From the NCBI GenBank assembly GCA_015486915.1, contig WFQS01000328.1, positions 1-25,067 on the forward strand: a stretch of 25,067 nt of DNA. Reading direction: 5' to 3'. Below the pieces are notes generated by a model. That model was not told where the DNA came from and did no database searches. It saw only the letters and a list, made by a program, of their open reading frames with translations. A program made the translations under genes and the position numbers. The stretch comes from Desulfobacteraceae bacterium (GTDB lineage Bacteria; Desulfobacterota; Desulfobacteria; Desulfobacterales; Desulfobacteraceae). Positions 16,106 through 23,911 of the stretch are shown in pieces. Each line of letters starts with the position of its first letter. Positions within the stretch are counted from its first letter, which is position 1.

Positions 16106-16136
16106 AAACGTAGTAACTTACGTTTTATTTCTTGTA
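16106..16136. repeat. Second small repeat (AACGTAA type), copy 3
   Basis: AAACGTA-gtaact-TACGTTT is a 7-bp hairpin followed by TATTTCTTGT. On the minus strand it reads AAGAAATAAAACGTAA, as in the copies at 5706 and 10157. It lies beside hairpin copy H, as copy 1 lies beside copy C. Confidence 0.5.
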
Positions 16137-16214
16137 AAAATTTGAAGCACTGTAAGGGAACTTCCAAAAAATAATTTACGCATCCTGTTTGCCCTTTTGC
16201 CCGTTTTCTCCGTT

Positions 16215-16255
16215 GTGATAACAGGCACATAGTTCGACTATACACCTGTCATCAC
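16215..16255. promoter_or_regulatory. Two-tier hairpin in the tssL / 684-aa gene spacer
   Basis: GTGATAACAGG pairs with CCTGTCATCAC (10 of 11), enclosing a second stem ATAGT-TCG-ACTAT. There is no T-run on either side, so it does not look like a terminator. An operator, an mRNA processing site or a small structured RNA are possible. The rest of the 310-base spacer holds copies of two repeats and no ORF I can support. Confidence 0.55.
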
Positions 16256-16373
16256 GCCTTGAAAACGAACAAAAGTACTGCACGATATACGTATATTATT
16301 TTCTTCCAGTTCCCTAATTGTGCGGTAAATTTAAAACAGAGCCCCCTTTGTAATGATATATATGATATTGCCG

Positions 16374-17027
16374 TTATCCTGCAAACCGAAGCACACCGTA
16401 AAATACAATCAGGCACAGTACAGCACATCCGTAATACCATACAGGAGGCCAAAAATATTTAATTTCGGATGTATCCTCCGGAAATATAGTGACTCCTTCC
16501 ATATCAATGCAGGATATTTTCTTTTTAAGATTGTCAAGATACTCTTTGATTTTAACAGGATTACCCACATATTTTCCCTGAAAACCATGTTTAAGACAGA
16601 AATAATTAACCTCGAATATAAATTCAGATGTCTGGGGTTTGCGAAGAATACTGTTTAAATTATCATAAAACAACTCACCCCCGTTATCAACATCATATAA
16701 TTCCTTTTGGAGCAGGGGCCATTCAAGCTGTTTTTCCTTTAAAAATTCAGCCCGGACAATCTCATCGAGGTATATCACTAAGGGAAAAAGAACCTGATAG
16801 GATTCCTGCTCGGATAAATACTCAAGAAGCTTTATACGAAGGTTCTCAAATTGTTTCCTTATCTCTTTTCTTGCTTTTACAAGATCTGTGTACTCTAAGG
16901 AATTTTCCGCTTCTTGTCCGCTATTTGATGAGGTATCAGACTTTTCAGTATCATCCTTGATATTATCAAAGTATTCATTTATCTTATCAAATAAAATTTG
17001 AATTGCTTTCCAGAGTTCCGGTTCCAT
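16374..17027 (-). CDS. tssL: T6SS membrane-complex protein TssL (DotU/IcmH family)
   Basis: 217 residues. The DotU helical domain is clear: SYQVLFPLVIYLDEIV (76-91), EWPLLQKELYDVDNGGELFYDNL (typical Trp and FY positions), then FCLKHGFQGKY. One C-terminal membrane helix, about 196-214, anchors it in the inner membrane with the bulk in the cytoplasm. There is no OmpA-like peptidoglycan-binding extension. TssL forms the envelope complex with TssM and TssJ, neither of which is in the window. It starts 8 bases after tssF stops, so the two are one operon. It is the last T6SS core gene before the 310-base spacer. Confidence 0.93.
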   Translation of the reverse strand: MEPELWKAIQILFDKINEYFDNIKDDTEKSDTSSNSGQEAENSLEYTDLVKARKEIRKQFENLRIKLLEYLSEQESYQVLFPLVIYLDEIVRAEFLKEKQLEWPLLQKELYDVDNGGELFYDNLNSILRKPQTSEFIFEVNYFCLKHGFQGKYVGNPVKIKEYLDNLKKKISCIDMEGVTIFPEDTSEIKYFWPPVWYYGCAVLCLIVFYGVLRFAG

Positions 17028-17035
17028 TTTTCCCC

Positions 17036-18667
17036 TTATTGTACGGCATCTATTTCCATTCCGGTTTCAATCACAGCATCTGAAATCCATGAATCAAGGA
17101 TTTTCTCTACCTGTTCCGTAAAAGTCTTTATCAGCGGTATCATTCCCTGTTCACATGCATGAAATTTCAAATAATATACAAATTTAATAAGTCCGCTTAA
17201 ATCCTTTCCTCTTCCCGAAGAAACATGTTCAACCCTTAAATCATAGAACAGATCTTTAATCGGTTTGAAATGTCCTTTCCAGACACTTCCAAGTAGTTCC
17301 AGAAGGGAAGTAATATCATCATAGGTGAGAATGGATTTGTTCTTGATTGTTAAAAGATGCATAAAGCCATCCATATTTTCCTGAAAATTACTCTTTCTGT
17401 GGGGGACAATAGTATCGCATATTTCCCAGTTTACACCTGCAATATCACGGCTGTACGGCAATGCTTTAAGCTGATCTGAAATCATTTTTGAAAATCCCGG
17501 CTGATACCATAATACTTCCACTACAATGGTGACAGGCTCCATAAAAGCCTTTGAATAATGAAGGTGGAGCCAGTATTGTGTTTTGCCGCTTTTACCTGTT
17601 TTCCGTTCTATTTCATATGAACCTTCTCCACCGGATAAAATGCCTGGTTTCAAAGGAAGCATTGCGCCGTCCTTAATTTGGTATACACCTTTAACCGATT
17701 GAAGTTCATAGCCTTTGTCCAGTTCAGGATGACGTATCAGAAAGCTTTCTTTTGTACCATCATAAATAAGCGGTATAGTGGCTTCTTTTATCAGGTTTTC
17801 CATGGGAACCGCATGCAGTTTGAAAATATCTTTATTGATTATCAGTTTCCCCGGCCATTTATCATCAAGATCAATACAGATGGTAAATTTTTTCCACGTT
17901 TTTTTTCTATCAGGCATATCAATTATCATAAAAAGATCCTGCTGCGGCAACTGGAAAAAAAATCTTGCCTTTTGCAGGGGATGCATTTCCCGCTTTTGTA
18001 TTTTACTTTGTTCAGGATCATTTCCAAATATTATACTGCATGAGGTTCCTTTTGAATTTTCATCAGCCTTTTTATCAAATACCACCATTGCCCTTTTCAT
18101 GTGGTTACGTAAATTATCAAAAATAAGCAGTGATGCCTGATAGTTATTGAGATGGTCAATGTTAAAGCTGATTTTACCGATATCATCGGTTCGATCGTAC
18201 ATGGATTCAATGCAGATCAGAAGCCGGAATCCCCTATCAGGAAGCAATAAAAGTTTTGTTTCAGTAAGAGAAACAGGAAGGATACGGAGATCTTTTATTG
18301 TTCTGAATACAGCAGATTTTCCTCCCCTGCCAGGAGAAATAAGAATTTGACTGCCCCTTGGAAGTATTGCGGTTTCTGAAAAACGTCCCGTTGGAACGGC
18401 CTGAAGCATGCCCATTACGGGAAGAGGAGACAGCAGAAAGGGGAAAAACTGCTGAAATATCCTTAATCTTGCAGAGACGATATTGTTCAGTCCTGCATTA
18501 TGTGTTCTTGCTGCAAAAAAAGCAAGAGCCTCCACAAGTCTTTTTATGTCCGGATCGTCTCTGTCAAGAGATGCCGATGGATGTCGTGCTGCATACTCCA
18601 TGCGGAAACGTTCCAATTCATGCATTTCTTCTAAAAAACACCTGTATAATTTTTCATTCATCTGCAT
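17036..18667 (-). CDS. tssF: T6SS baseplate protein TssF (VasA/ImpG)
   Basis: 543 residues, somewhat short for TssF (usually near 600). The N-terminal region is diagnostic: YRCFLEEMHELERFRMEYA, then HPSASL, DPDIKRLVEALAFFAARTH, FFPFLLSPLPVMGMLQ. TssF joins TssG, TssE and TssK in the baseplate wedge. Its usual partner gene tssG does not follow; tssL comes next instead. Two in-frame ATGs (18667 and 18661) are possible starts; neither has a strong ribosome-binding site. The 18-base gap to the upstream needle-like gene suggests one transcript. Confidence 0.92.
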   Translation of the reverse strand: MQMNEKLYRCFLEEMHELERFRMEYAARHPSASLDRDDPDIKRLVEALAFFAARTHNAGLNNIVSARLRIFQQFFPFLLSPLPVMGMLQAVPTGRFSETAILPRGSQILISPGRGGKSAVFRTIKDLRILPVSLTETKLLLLPDRGFRLLICIESMYDRTDDIGKISFNIDHLNNYQASLLIFDNLRNHMKRAMVVFDKKADENSKGTSCSIIFGNDPEQSKIQKREMHPLQKARFFFQLPQQDLFMIIDMPDRKKTWKKFTICIDLDDKWPGKLIINKDIFKLHAVPMENLIKEATIPLIYDGTKESFLIRHPELDKGYELQSVKGVYQIKDGAMLPLKPGILSGGEGSYEIERKTGKSGKTQYWLHLHYSKAFMEPVTIVVEVLWYQPGFSKMISDQLKALPYSRDIAGVNWEICDTIVPHRKSNFQENMDGFMHLLTIKNKSILTYDDITSLLELLGSVWKGHFKPIKDLFYDLRVEHVSSGRGKDLSGLIKFVYYLKFHACEQGMIPLIKTFTEQVEKILDSWISDAVIETGMEIDAVQ

Positions 18668-18685
18668 GATGCGGCATTATCCCTG

Positions 18686-19258
18686 TTATCCAATTTTAAT
18701 TATTTTTCCCCCTATAGTTGTTAATGCGCTCCCCGCAACATTGGCTTTTTTTCCGGTTACATCAACTATTCCACCATCCATTTTTGCACTGATACTTCCC
18801 TTAAGATCAAGGTTTTTACTGCCAACTCCCGCTTTCATTTTTGCAGTGACATTAACATTTGTACCTGAAATTTTTACATCTCCGGATGTGGTTGATGCAT
18901 CAATTTTTTTTGCAGATAATGTCATATCGGATGTTGCATCTGCCTTTAAATCTGCACCTGAATTAAAGGACATATCCTTTGAACTTTTGATTTTAAATGT
19001 ATCCTTGCTTTCATGAACAGCAGCACCGGTTGACTTGCATGTGATGGTGTCTGCATCCAATAGAAAATCTTTACATTTAATGGTAATACTGTCAGTAGCC
19101 TGGGTTATTACACTGGTTTCATCGGCCCCTGCATTGGTTGTTGTAATTGTTGTTCCATCCAAAACCATGGTCTGCGTGATATTATCATCATTGTTCTCAA
19201 CGGTTATAATAATACCATTTTTTTTATGCAGTTCTACACGGCAGACAAGTGATCCCAT
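18686..19258 (-). CDS. Stand-alone VgrG-tip-like beta-helix protein
   Basis: 190 residues built of short repeating beta-strands: many DxxTITxK, SxxDxxL and SGTNVNVTAK-type repeats, closing with GGIVDVTGKKANVAG and LTTIGGKIIKIG. This resembles the C-terminal needle (gp5/DUF2345-like triple-stranded helix) of VgrG, but the gp27/gp5 OB-fold body is missing and there is no PAAR motif. Its place between tssE and tssF argues for a structural part of the T6SS spike, baseplate hub or tip. A cut-down VgrG, a spike adaptor or a chaperoned tip protein are all possible. No signal peptide. AGGAAAAAA precedes the ATG. Confidence 0.7.
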   Translation of the reverse strand: MGSLVCRVELHKKNGIIITVENNDDNITQTMVLDGTTITTTNAGADETSVITQATDSITIKCKDFLLDADTITCKSTGAAVHESKDTFKIKSSKDMSFNSGADLKADATSDMTLSAKKIDASTTSGDVKISGTNVNVTAKMKAGVGSKNLDLKGSISAKMDGGIVDVTGKKANVAGSALTTIGGKIIKIG

Positions 19259-19277
19259 TATTTTTTCCTATTTATAA

Positions 19278-19396
19278 AAACTCCTGTAAACTACCTTGAA
19301 TCATTAGAGTTTCTATTAAAATTCCTTTCAGAGTAAGAGTTTCTATATTTGTTGAGAGGCTCTTTGAGAGACTCCATATCTGCCTTATGGCAGTTA
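19278..19396. repeat. Composite intergenic repeat, copy 1, ending in hairpin copy I
   Basis: The unit begins AAACTCCTGTAAA, continues CTACCTTGAAT, and closes ATTAGAGTTT, so the ends pair (AAACTC/GAGTTT). An extra block with a second GAGTTTCTAT follows, then GTTGAGAGGC, TGAGAG and hairpin CTGCC-TTAT-GGCAG (19380-19393). The same arrangement occurs at 23912-24001. The last bases, TTA at 19394-19396, are the tssE stop codon. Confidence 0.8.
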
Positions 19397-19768
19397 TATA
19401 TCTTCCACAATAATATTGTTAAACACCGTATCAAATACCATATTTAAAGTTTTTTTGCTCTCTTTGATAACACATTCCATTTTAAAGGATAATTTAAACA
19501 TATCTGTCTCTTCTTCCTTTATCACATTAACAATTTCCACTCTTGGTTCATAACGTTCAATACATCTTACCACTTCATTCATGATAATTTCTATCATGCC
19601 GTCTCTATCGTTAAATTCATTGAGATCACGAATGCCATAATCTTTCAGATAGGAGCCGTAATTTTTTTTCGTATTAAGGATATTATTCATATTCTCAACA
19701 ATATCACGGATACTGTCAGCCTGACCGCCTGCTCCCTTATTATAGTTGAATTTATCAAATAAAGCCAT
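19394..19768 (-). CDS. tssE: T6SS baseplate protein TssE (gp25-like)
   Basis: 124 residues. Family landmarks: MALFDKFN at the start, the segment NNILNTKKNYGSYLKDYGI-RDLNEF, and RCIERYEPRVEIVNV, with the conserved YEPR of gp25/TssE. It closes with a beta-strand-rich end (VFDTVFNNIIVEDI). TssE is a baseplate wedge protein that helps start sheath assembly. It follows tssK after 38 bases. Its stop codon is the TTATA end of hairpin repeat copy I. Confidence 0.92.
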   Translation of the reverse strand: MALFDKFNYNKGAGGQADSIRDIVENMNNILNTKKNYGSYLKDYGIRDLNEFNDRDGMIEIIMNEVVRCIERYEPRVEIVNVIKEEETDMFKLSFKMECVIKESKKTLNMVFDTVFNNIIVEDI

Positions 19769-19806
19769 TTACGCTGCCTTTTAAATATTGTAAGCTCACA
19801 AAAACG

Positions 19807-21054
19807 CTAACGCCAGTATAGGAAAAATTCAACTCCGGCAAACATCTCCTGATTATAAAAAGACAGAGAAAGAGTTCTCAATGCATGATCCCATTCCTCA
19901 CCCTCAATAATTCTGAAGAAATCCACTTCAGAGCCAAAGGAATGCTGAAACGGGGGTTTTTCCGTCTTTTTCAAAGGAACCCCAGGCAATGCCATTTTAT
20001 GAATAAGCGCAATTCTTGAAAAACTTCCAAGTTTTAAATTGCTCAGATCAAGCCTGTCAGTTACATGTCCTTTTTGAGCCAGAAAATAAATATCACTTGC
20101 CTGCCTTATCTCTCCGGGCAGATTAATATTGAAAATACCGTCTTTAAATTCAAAGGGAAGATATGGAGATTTTTCTTCCATTATCTGCATCTGTTTAATC
20201 AGAGGATCAATAATCCTGTGAAAGCATTCATAAAGCCCTTCGTGTTTATAGGGCGTTGTCACATTTTCCGGCATCACCTTTCTATAATAACAAACCTCAG
20301 TGTAAAATTCATTCAACGCTTCATAGGCAAAATAGGGATGGCAATGGATCTGCTCTTTAATATTTGCAATAAATCTCTGCATTTTAAGGCTGCTTTTCAT
20401 ACATTGTCTGACACTTGACAGATTTTCTCCGCTGAGATACCCTGAAGCATCCAAGGCAAGATTATAGTGAAACAATTCCAGTGTCTGGTTCAGTTCCTCA
20501 AGCCGGTCAATGAGAAATGGTGAAAGCCCTACCTGGATCATGGGTGGAATATATTGATCACTCATACTCCATTTGCCATCGGGCTGTTTTTTAAATTCGG
20601 CTATTTTCAAAGTTTCAAGCGCTCCGGGAGTTGTCTGATCCGCAGAAATCACCAATTGATAATATTTTCTCAGAACATTGGTTTCCTCTTCGGTATCCCA
20701 GGTCTCATTCATTTCGTTCTCATTAAAATTTTCTTCAATAACATGACAATAAACTGAAACTACCACATCACCGGGTATATTAAGATTAAAGGGTGACGTT
20801 TTTGCATTTCCGGGTAAACCGATCAATAAACCGGAAGGCATGATCATAGTTAAAGAATGAATGGAAAGCACCCCTTCCTGCAGCAGGGTAAGATTCCATT
20901 TCAGCCCGGCAATACCATAGGAGGGAAGTCCCTGCATTTTGAATCTCATGGCAGAATCGGCAAGCAAAGCCTCTTCCTGGGCATTAAAATGCACAGGAAG
21001 AAGGGTCTGTCCCATTTCCCATTTTATACGTGCCAGATTTTCTATCATATACAT
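19807..21054 (-). CDS. tssK: T6SS baseplate-membrane adaptor TssK
   Basis: 415 residues. The N-terminal IKWEMGQTLLPVHFNAQEE is the hallmark of TssK (W-G-xLLPxHF). The middle is helical (about 220-280) and the C-terminal domain ends RLALIHKM-like and EFFLYWR, close to the usual receptor-binding-like end. TssK links the baseplate to TssL and TssM. The first ATG (21054) overlaps a TAA in TAATG; a second ATG two codons on is also usable, with AGGAAATAATG before it. It lies 125 bases after hcp, across a strong hairpin. Confidence 0.93.
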   Translation of the reverse strand: MYMIENLARIKWEMGQTLLPVHFNAQEEALLADSAMRFKMQGLPSYGIAGLKWNLTLLQEGVLSIHSLTMIMPSGLLIGLPGNAKTSPFNLNIPGDVVVSVYCHVIEENFNENEMNETWDTEEETNVLRKYYQLVISADQTTPGALETLKIAEFKKQPDGKWSMSDQYIPPMIQVGLSPFLIDRLEELNQTLELFHYNLALDASGYLSGENLSSVRQCMKSSLKMQRFIANIKEQIHCHPYFAYEALNEFYTEVCYYRKVMPENVTTPYKHEGLYECFHRIIDPLIKQMQIMEEKSPYLPFEFKDGIFNINLPGEIRQASDIYFLAQKGHVTDRLDLSNLKLGSFSRIALIHKMALPGVPLKKTEKPPFQHSFGSEVDFFRIIEGEEWDHALRTLSLSFYNQEMFAGVEFFLYWR

Positions 21055-21167
21055 TATTTCCTGAAAAATTTAGGTGTTACCCAGATATTGCGATCATCAT
21101 CCGGCCGGAAATGCAGGACGGTCTGAAAACGGATGATGCAATATATGGGTAGCAATAATACCGTCAA
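21054..21167 (-). CDS. Possible 37-aa ORF coupled to tssK (doubtful)
   Basis: A TTG at 21167 opens a 37-codon frame that contains VLHFRPDDDRNIWVTPKFF and ends RK at a TAA overlapping the tssK ATG (TAATG), which favours translational coupling. The C-terminal half looks protein-like. Against it: no ribosome-binding site, a rare start codon, and most of the frame is occupied by the hairpin at 21078-21151, whose pairing alone could explain the sequence. Confidence 0.2.
   Translation of the reverse strand: MTVLLLPIYCIIRFQTVLHFRPDDDRNIWVTPKFFRK
21078..21151 (-). other. Long hairpin between hcp and tssK (attenuator or processing site)
   Basis: TACCCA...TGGGTA outer pairs, then ATATTGC with GCAATAT-type pairing and CATCATCCG/CGGATGATG inside, with a four-base bulge (GATC) and a loop of about 26 bases. 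No T-run follows, so a simple intrinsic terminator is unlikely. Hcp is needed in far greater amount than TssK, and a stable hairpin just after hcp could protect or separate its mRNA. That role is inference. Confidence 0.6.
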
Positions 21168-21179
21168 TCAGAGGGCGGC

Positions 21180-21752
21180 CTATCCTACAGTCACACCCCA
21201 TGCCTGTACATATTTACCATCAACAGACACAGCTTTGTGAATATCCTGCTTTTCATCTGCGGGCATGATTCCTATTGAAAAAGTAAAATTAATGGGATTC
21301 ACAACTTCGCCTGACGCCTCAAGGTCAACGTGCATATCAAGTGAACTGCCTTCTTTTGCGATCAGACCTTTTAAGTCCGCATCATTGCTGTGCAGACACA
21401 TGAAATATTTTTTCTTTGCAGGATCATACTCATATATCTTGAACTGGAATTCAACGGTTGTATCGCTTAAATCGCTGTCCTGAAGAAGTGCAATGGTCTG
21501 CTTGTTTTTTATGGAAACCTGACAGTCAATATTAATTGGTTCTGCAATACCGCCTGCCCAGTCTATCTGAGACATAACTCCAACTACTTTAACATTGTCT
21601 CCTGTAATTTCCTCAGGATTGGTTACCTCTAAGTCTGCAGATATTTCTTTTCCTGCAACTTTGAGTTTGGTAAGATGTCCTACATAGTCCTGTGCATCGG
21701 GACGAAAATTAAACCCCTGATCAACACTGCAATAATAACTTGTTGCTGCCAT
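21180..21752 (-). CDS. hcp: T6SS tube protein Hcp (TssD), divergent
   Basis: 190 residues, beta-rich, no signal peptide. The order tssB-tssC-this gene is where hcp normally lies, and the length is right. Internal features consistent with tube subunits: an early strand region HLTKLKVAGKEISADLEV, a long middle, and FTFSIGIMPAD near the end. Sequence motifs of classical Hcp1 are not obvious, so part of this call rests on position. AAAAGGAG lies 8 bases before the ATG, a strong site fitting high expression. A long hairpin follows the stop codon. Confidence 0.75.
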   Translation of the reverse strand: MAATSYYCSVDQGFNFRPDAQDYVGHLTKLKVAGKEISADLEVTNPEEITGDNVKVVGVMSQIDWAGGIAEPINIDCQVSIKNKQTIALLQDSDLSDTTVEFQFKIYEYDPAKKKYFMCLHSNDADLKGLIAKEGSSLDMHVDLEASGEVVNPINFTFSIGIMPADEKQDIHKAVSVDGKYVQAWGVTVG

Positions 21753-21793
21753 TTTAATTCTCCTTTTTTTTAATTAATGATTAAAATAATACA

Positions 21794-21804
21794 TGGCCGT
21801 TATA
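21794..21804. repeat. Dispersed hairpin repeat, half copy K at the tssC stop
   Basis: CATGGCCGTTATA (from 21792) matches the loop, right arm and right flank of the repeat; the left arm is lost. The TTA at 21800-21802 is the tssC stop codon on the minus strand, as with copies G and I. Confidence 0.45.
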
Positions 21805-23308
21805 GACGGGCATCCAGTCTGAGTTCAACGTCCATTCCTTCAAACTGGATATGCGGAAGTATACCAACAGAGCAGTCATACCAGCCTATCATACCTTCCC
21901 GTTCAACAACATCAACGGAATATGCCTTAAAAGGGTAATACTTAAGAGTTAAGTCATCGGGATTGACAACAGTGGTGACATATTTTGAAATCCAGTTATC
22001 AATACTGTTTCGAATATATTCAGCATCTGCTGAACTTCCTATATTATCCCGCATAATGCATTTGATATAATGTGCAATACGTGTAATGGAAAGAGTATAG
22101 GATAAATTTGTAACGAGCTGTGAATTTTCACTGTCCTTTGGATCTTTGAATTTTTTGGGTTTTTTAATGGACTGACAGCTGAAAAAACATGCGTCAGCAG
22201 TACCCTTGCGATAAATCAACGGTATAAATCCGCTGTTGGCATATTCCAGTTCCCTGAAATCGGGGATAACCATCTCAACAGGTACTTTCATTTCATCTTC
22301 TCCGCGGATGTTGAACATATGAACCGGAAGTCCCGTAACAAGTCCGCCGCCCTTGGGACCTCTTAGATACTGACACCATCCTGATGTTTCAAATGATCTT
22401 ACCATATTCTGGGCAAACAGCATTGAAGCGCTTCCCCAGAGATAATCTTTGTCATTATCACCGATGACGGCTTCGGTAAAATTAATGTCCCTGCAGGGAT
22501 TGGTTTCAGGATCATATGGAAGCCGGGCAATATATCTCGGTAAAGTAAGACCAATATAAGCTGCTTCTTCAGATTCACGCAGTTTGTTCCATGAGCCGTA
22601 TTTCGGGTGGTTCATCAATCCTTCGAGATCTTTGATAGCTTCCAGTTCCTGAATGGAATTGCATCCGAAAAATTTCGGGGAAACAGAGCTTATAAAAGGC
22701 GCATGGCTCGCAGCAGCAATTTTCCCCATGATCCTCAGCCAGAATTCATCATCCGGGGTATGCTCAAATTCATATAACCCGATGATTGATCCAAGGGGTT
22801 TGCCTCCATATTGATCATATTCGGCAATATATACCTTTTGAAACAATGCACTGCCCGTTATGTCCACTGCATTGCTTTCAAAGTCTTCAAACAATTCATC
22901 CTTTGTAACATCAAGGATATCTATCATAATATCAGCTTTGAAGTTGGTATTCAATATCGTCTGATTTAATGACCGCCAGTTGGATTCCAGTGCTATAAAT
23001 TTTTCTTGGTGAATAATCTCATTGATCTGATCATTAACCATTGTATCAATACGTGCAATTACCTCAAAGATACTTCCTTTATCAAGACGTCCTGAACTGG
23101 TATCCACATTATAAAGCAGAGCAGCCATACCGGAAACAAAACGATTTTCCTCACTTACATCCTCAACAATTGTCTCAAGACCGTCCTTAATCATGGGCTC
23201 AGGTTCAGATATCTCTGTATTAAGCCTCATACTTGATAGAAATCTTTTAAGATCAATAGCCTCTTCTTCTGCCGTTGCTTCAGCAGTTTTCTGTTCTGTA
23301 TCAGCCAT
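21800..23308 (-). CDS. tssC: T6SS sheath large subunit TssC (VipB)
   Basis: 502 residues, usual length. Clear TssC landmarks: EKFIALESNWRSLN, EFWLRIMGKIAAASHAPF, then SVSPKFFG, LPRYIARLPYDP, YLWGSASMLFAQNM, GWCQYLRGPKGGG, IPDFRELEYANSGFIPL, and SYTLSITRIAHYIKCIMRD near the C-terminus. TssC pairs with TssB to form the contractile sheath around the Hcp tube in the cytoplasm. The acidic N-terminal tail (TEQKTAEATAEEEA) is a normal variable extension. AAGGAGTAC lies before the start at 23308, and tssB ends 42 bases upstream. Confidence 0.97.
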   Translation of the reverse strand: MADTEQKTAEATAEEEAIDLKRFLSSMRLNTEISEPEPMIKDGLETIVEDVSEENRFVSGMAALLYNVDTSSGRLDKGSIFEVIARIDTMVNDQINEIIHQEKFIALESNWRSLNQTILNTNFKADIMIDILDVTKDELFEDFESNAVDITGSALFQKVYIAEYDQYGGKPLGSIIGLYEFEHTPDDEFWLRIMGKIAAASHAPFISSVSPKFFGCNSIQELEAIKDLEGLMNHPKYGSWNKLRESEEAAYIGLTLPRYIARLPYDPETNPCRDINFTEAVIGDNDKDYLWGSASMLFAQNMVRSFETSGWCQYLRGPKGGGLVTGLPVHMFNIRGEDEMKVPVEMVIPDFRELEYANSGFIPLIYRKGTADACFFSCQSIKKPKKFKDPKDSENSQLVTNLSYTLSITRIAHYIKCIMRDNIGSSADAEYIRNSIDNWISKYVTTVVNPDDLTLKYYPFKAYSVDVVEREGMIGWYDCSVGILPHIQFEGMDVELRLDARL

Positions 23309-23350
23309 ATTTTGTACTCCTTGTTCAAAATATTTTAAGGTCAGTGTTTA

Positions 23351-23872
23351 TTATTCAGCTTTTGCAGATGGCAGTTTAAAACTTTCAAAATCCTTAAGCT
23401 CTTCCATCATTTTTTTCAAAGCTTCCTCATTACTCATAAGTTCTCCAAGAAGTTTTCTGTATCCTTTTCTGTTATCCACATTTGATACTACCTCCTGTAA
23501 AAGCTCTTTCAGCATAAGAAGGCCCTTTATTTTTGGAACATTTTTTGCGACCTGATCCGGCGAAAATGATTTCATGCCGTCAAATGCAAGATTAACCTGA
23601 AGATCTTCTTCCTGATCAGGGTTAATCTTGTTGTCCACTGCAAAATCAAGAGATATGCCCATATCTTTCATTATTGCATCTGTGTTTTTCCCATCCATAT
23701 TACGGGTGTTCCTTTCTTCGAGATCAACTTTTCTGTCCTTGGAAGATCCCTGGGAGAAATCCCCGGTAACAAGAAATCTCATGGGAAGGGTAAGATCCTC
23801 GGGTTCACCGTTTACCTCAGTTTTGTATCTCAGAGTAAGTCTTGATTTTGGTATTTCATCCTGAATAGCCAT
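23351..23872 (-). CDS. tssB: T6SS sheath small subunit TssB (VipA)
   Basis: 173 residues, standard length. It begins AIQDEIPKSRLTLRYKTE and has LPMRFLVTGDFSQG, the conserved core of VipA/TssB, then NLAFDGMKSFSPDQVAKNVP and the C-terminal LLMLKELLQEV and KLLGELMSN helices. TssB binds TssC in the sheath. AGGAGG lies 5 bases before the ATG at 23872. The composite repeat lies between this gene and the unknown gene upstream, which may mark a promoter or a processing point ahead of the core T6SS genes. Confidence 0.96.
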   Translation of the reverse strand: MAIQDEIPKSRLTLRYKTEVNGEPEDLTLPMRFLVTGDFSQGSSKDRKVDLEERNTRNMDGKNTDAIMKDMGISLDFAVDNKINPDQEEDLQVNLAFDGMKSFSPDQVAKNVPKIKGLLMLKELLQEVVSNVDNRKGYRKLLGELMSNEEALKKMMEELKDFESFKLPSAKAE

Positions 23873-23911
23873 TTTACCTCCTTATGTAGCTTTTGTTGGG
23901 TTATATTTTAT

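Noticed and set aside
18483..19016. 177-codon plus-strand frame across the tssF / needle gene junction
   Set aside because: It is antisense to two well-supported genes and its hydrophobic composition reflects the complement of the beta-repeat coding sequence.
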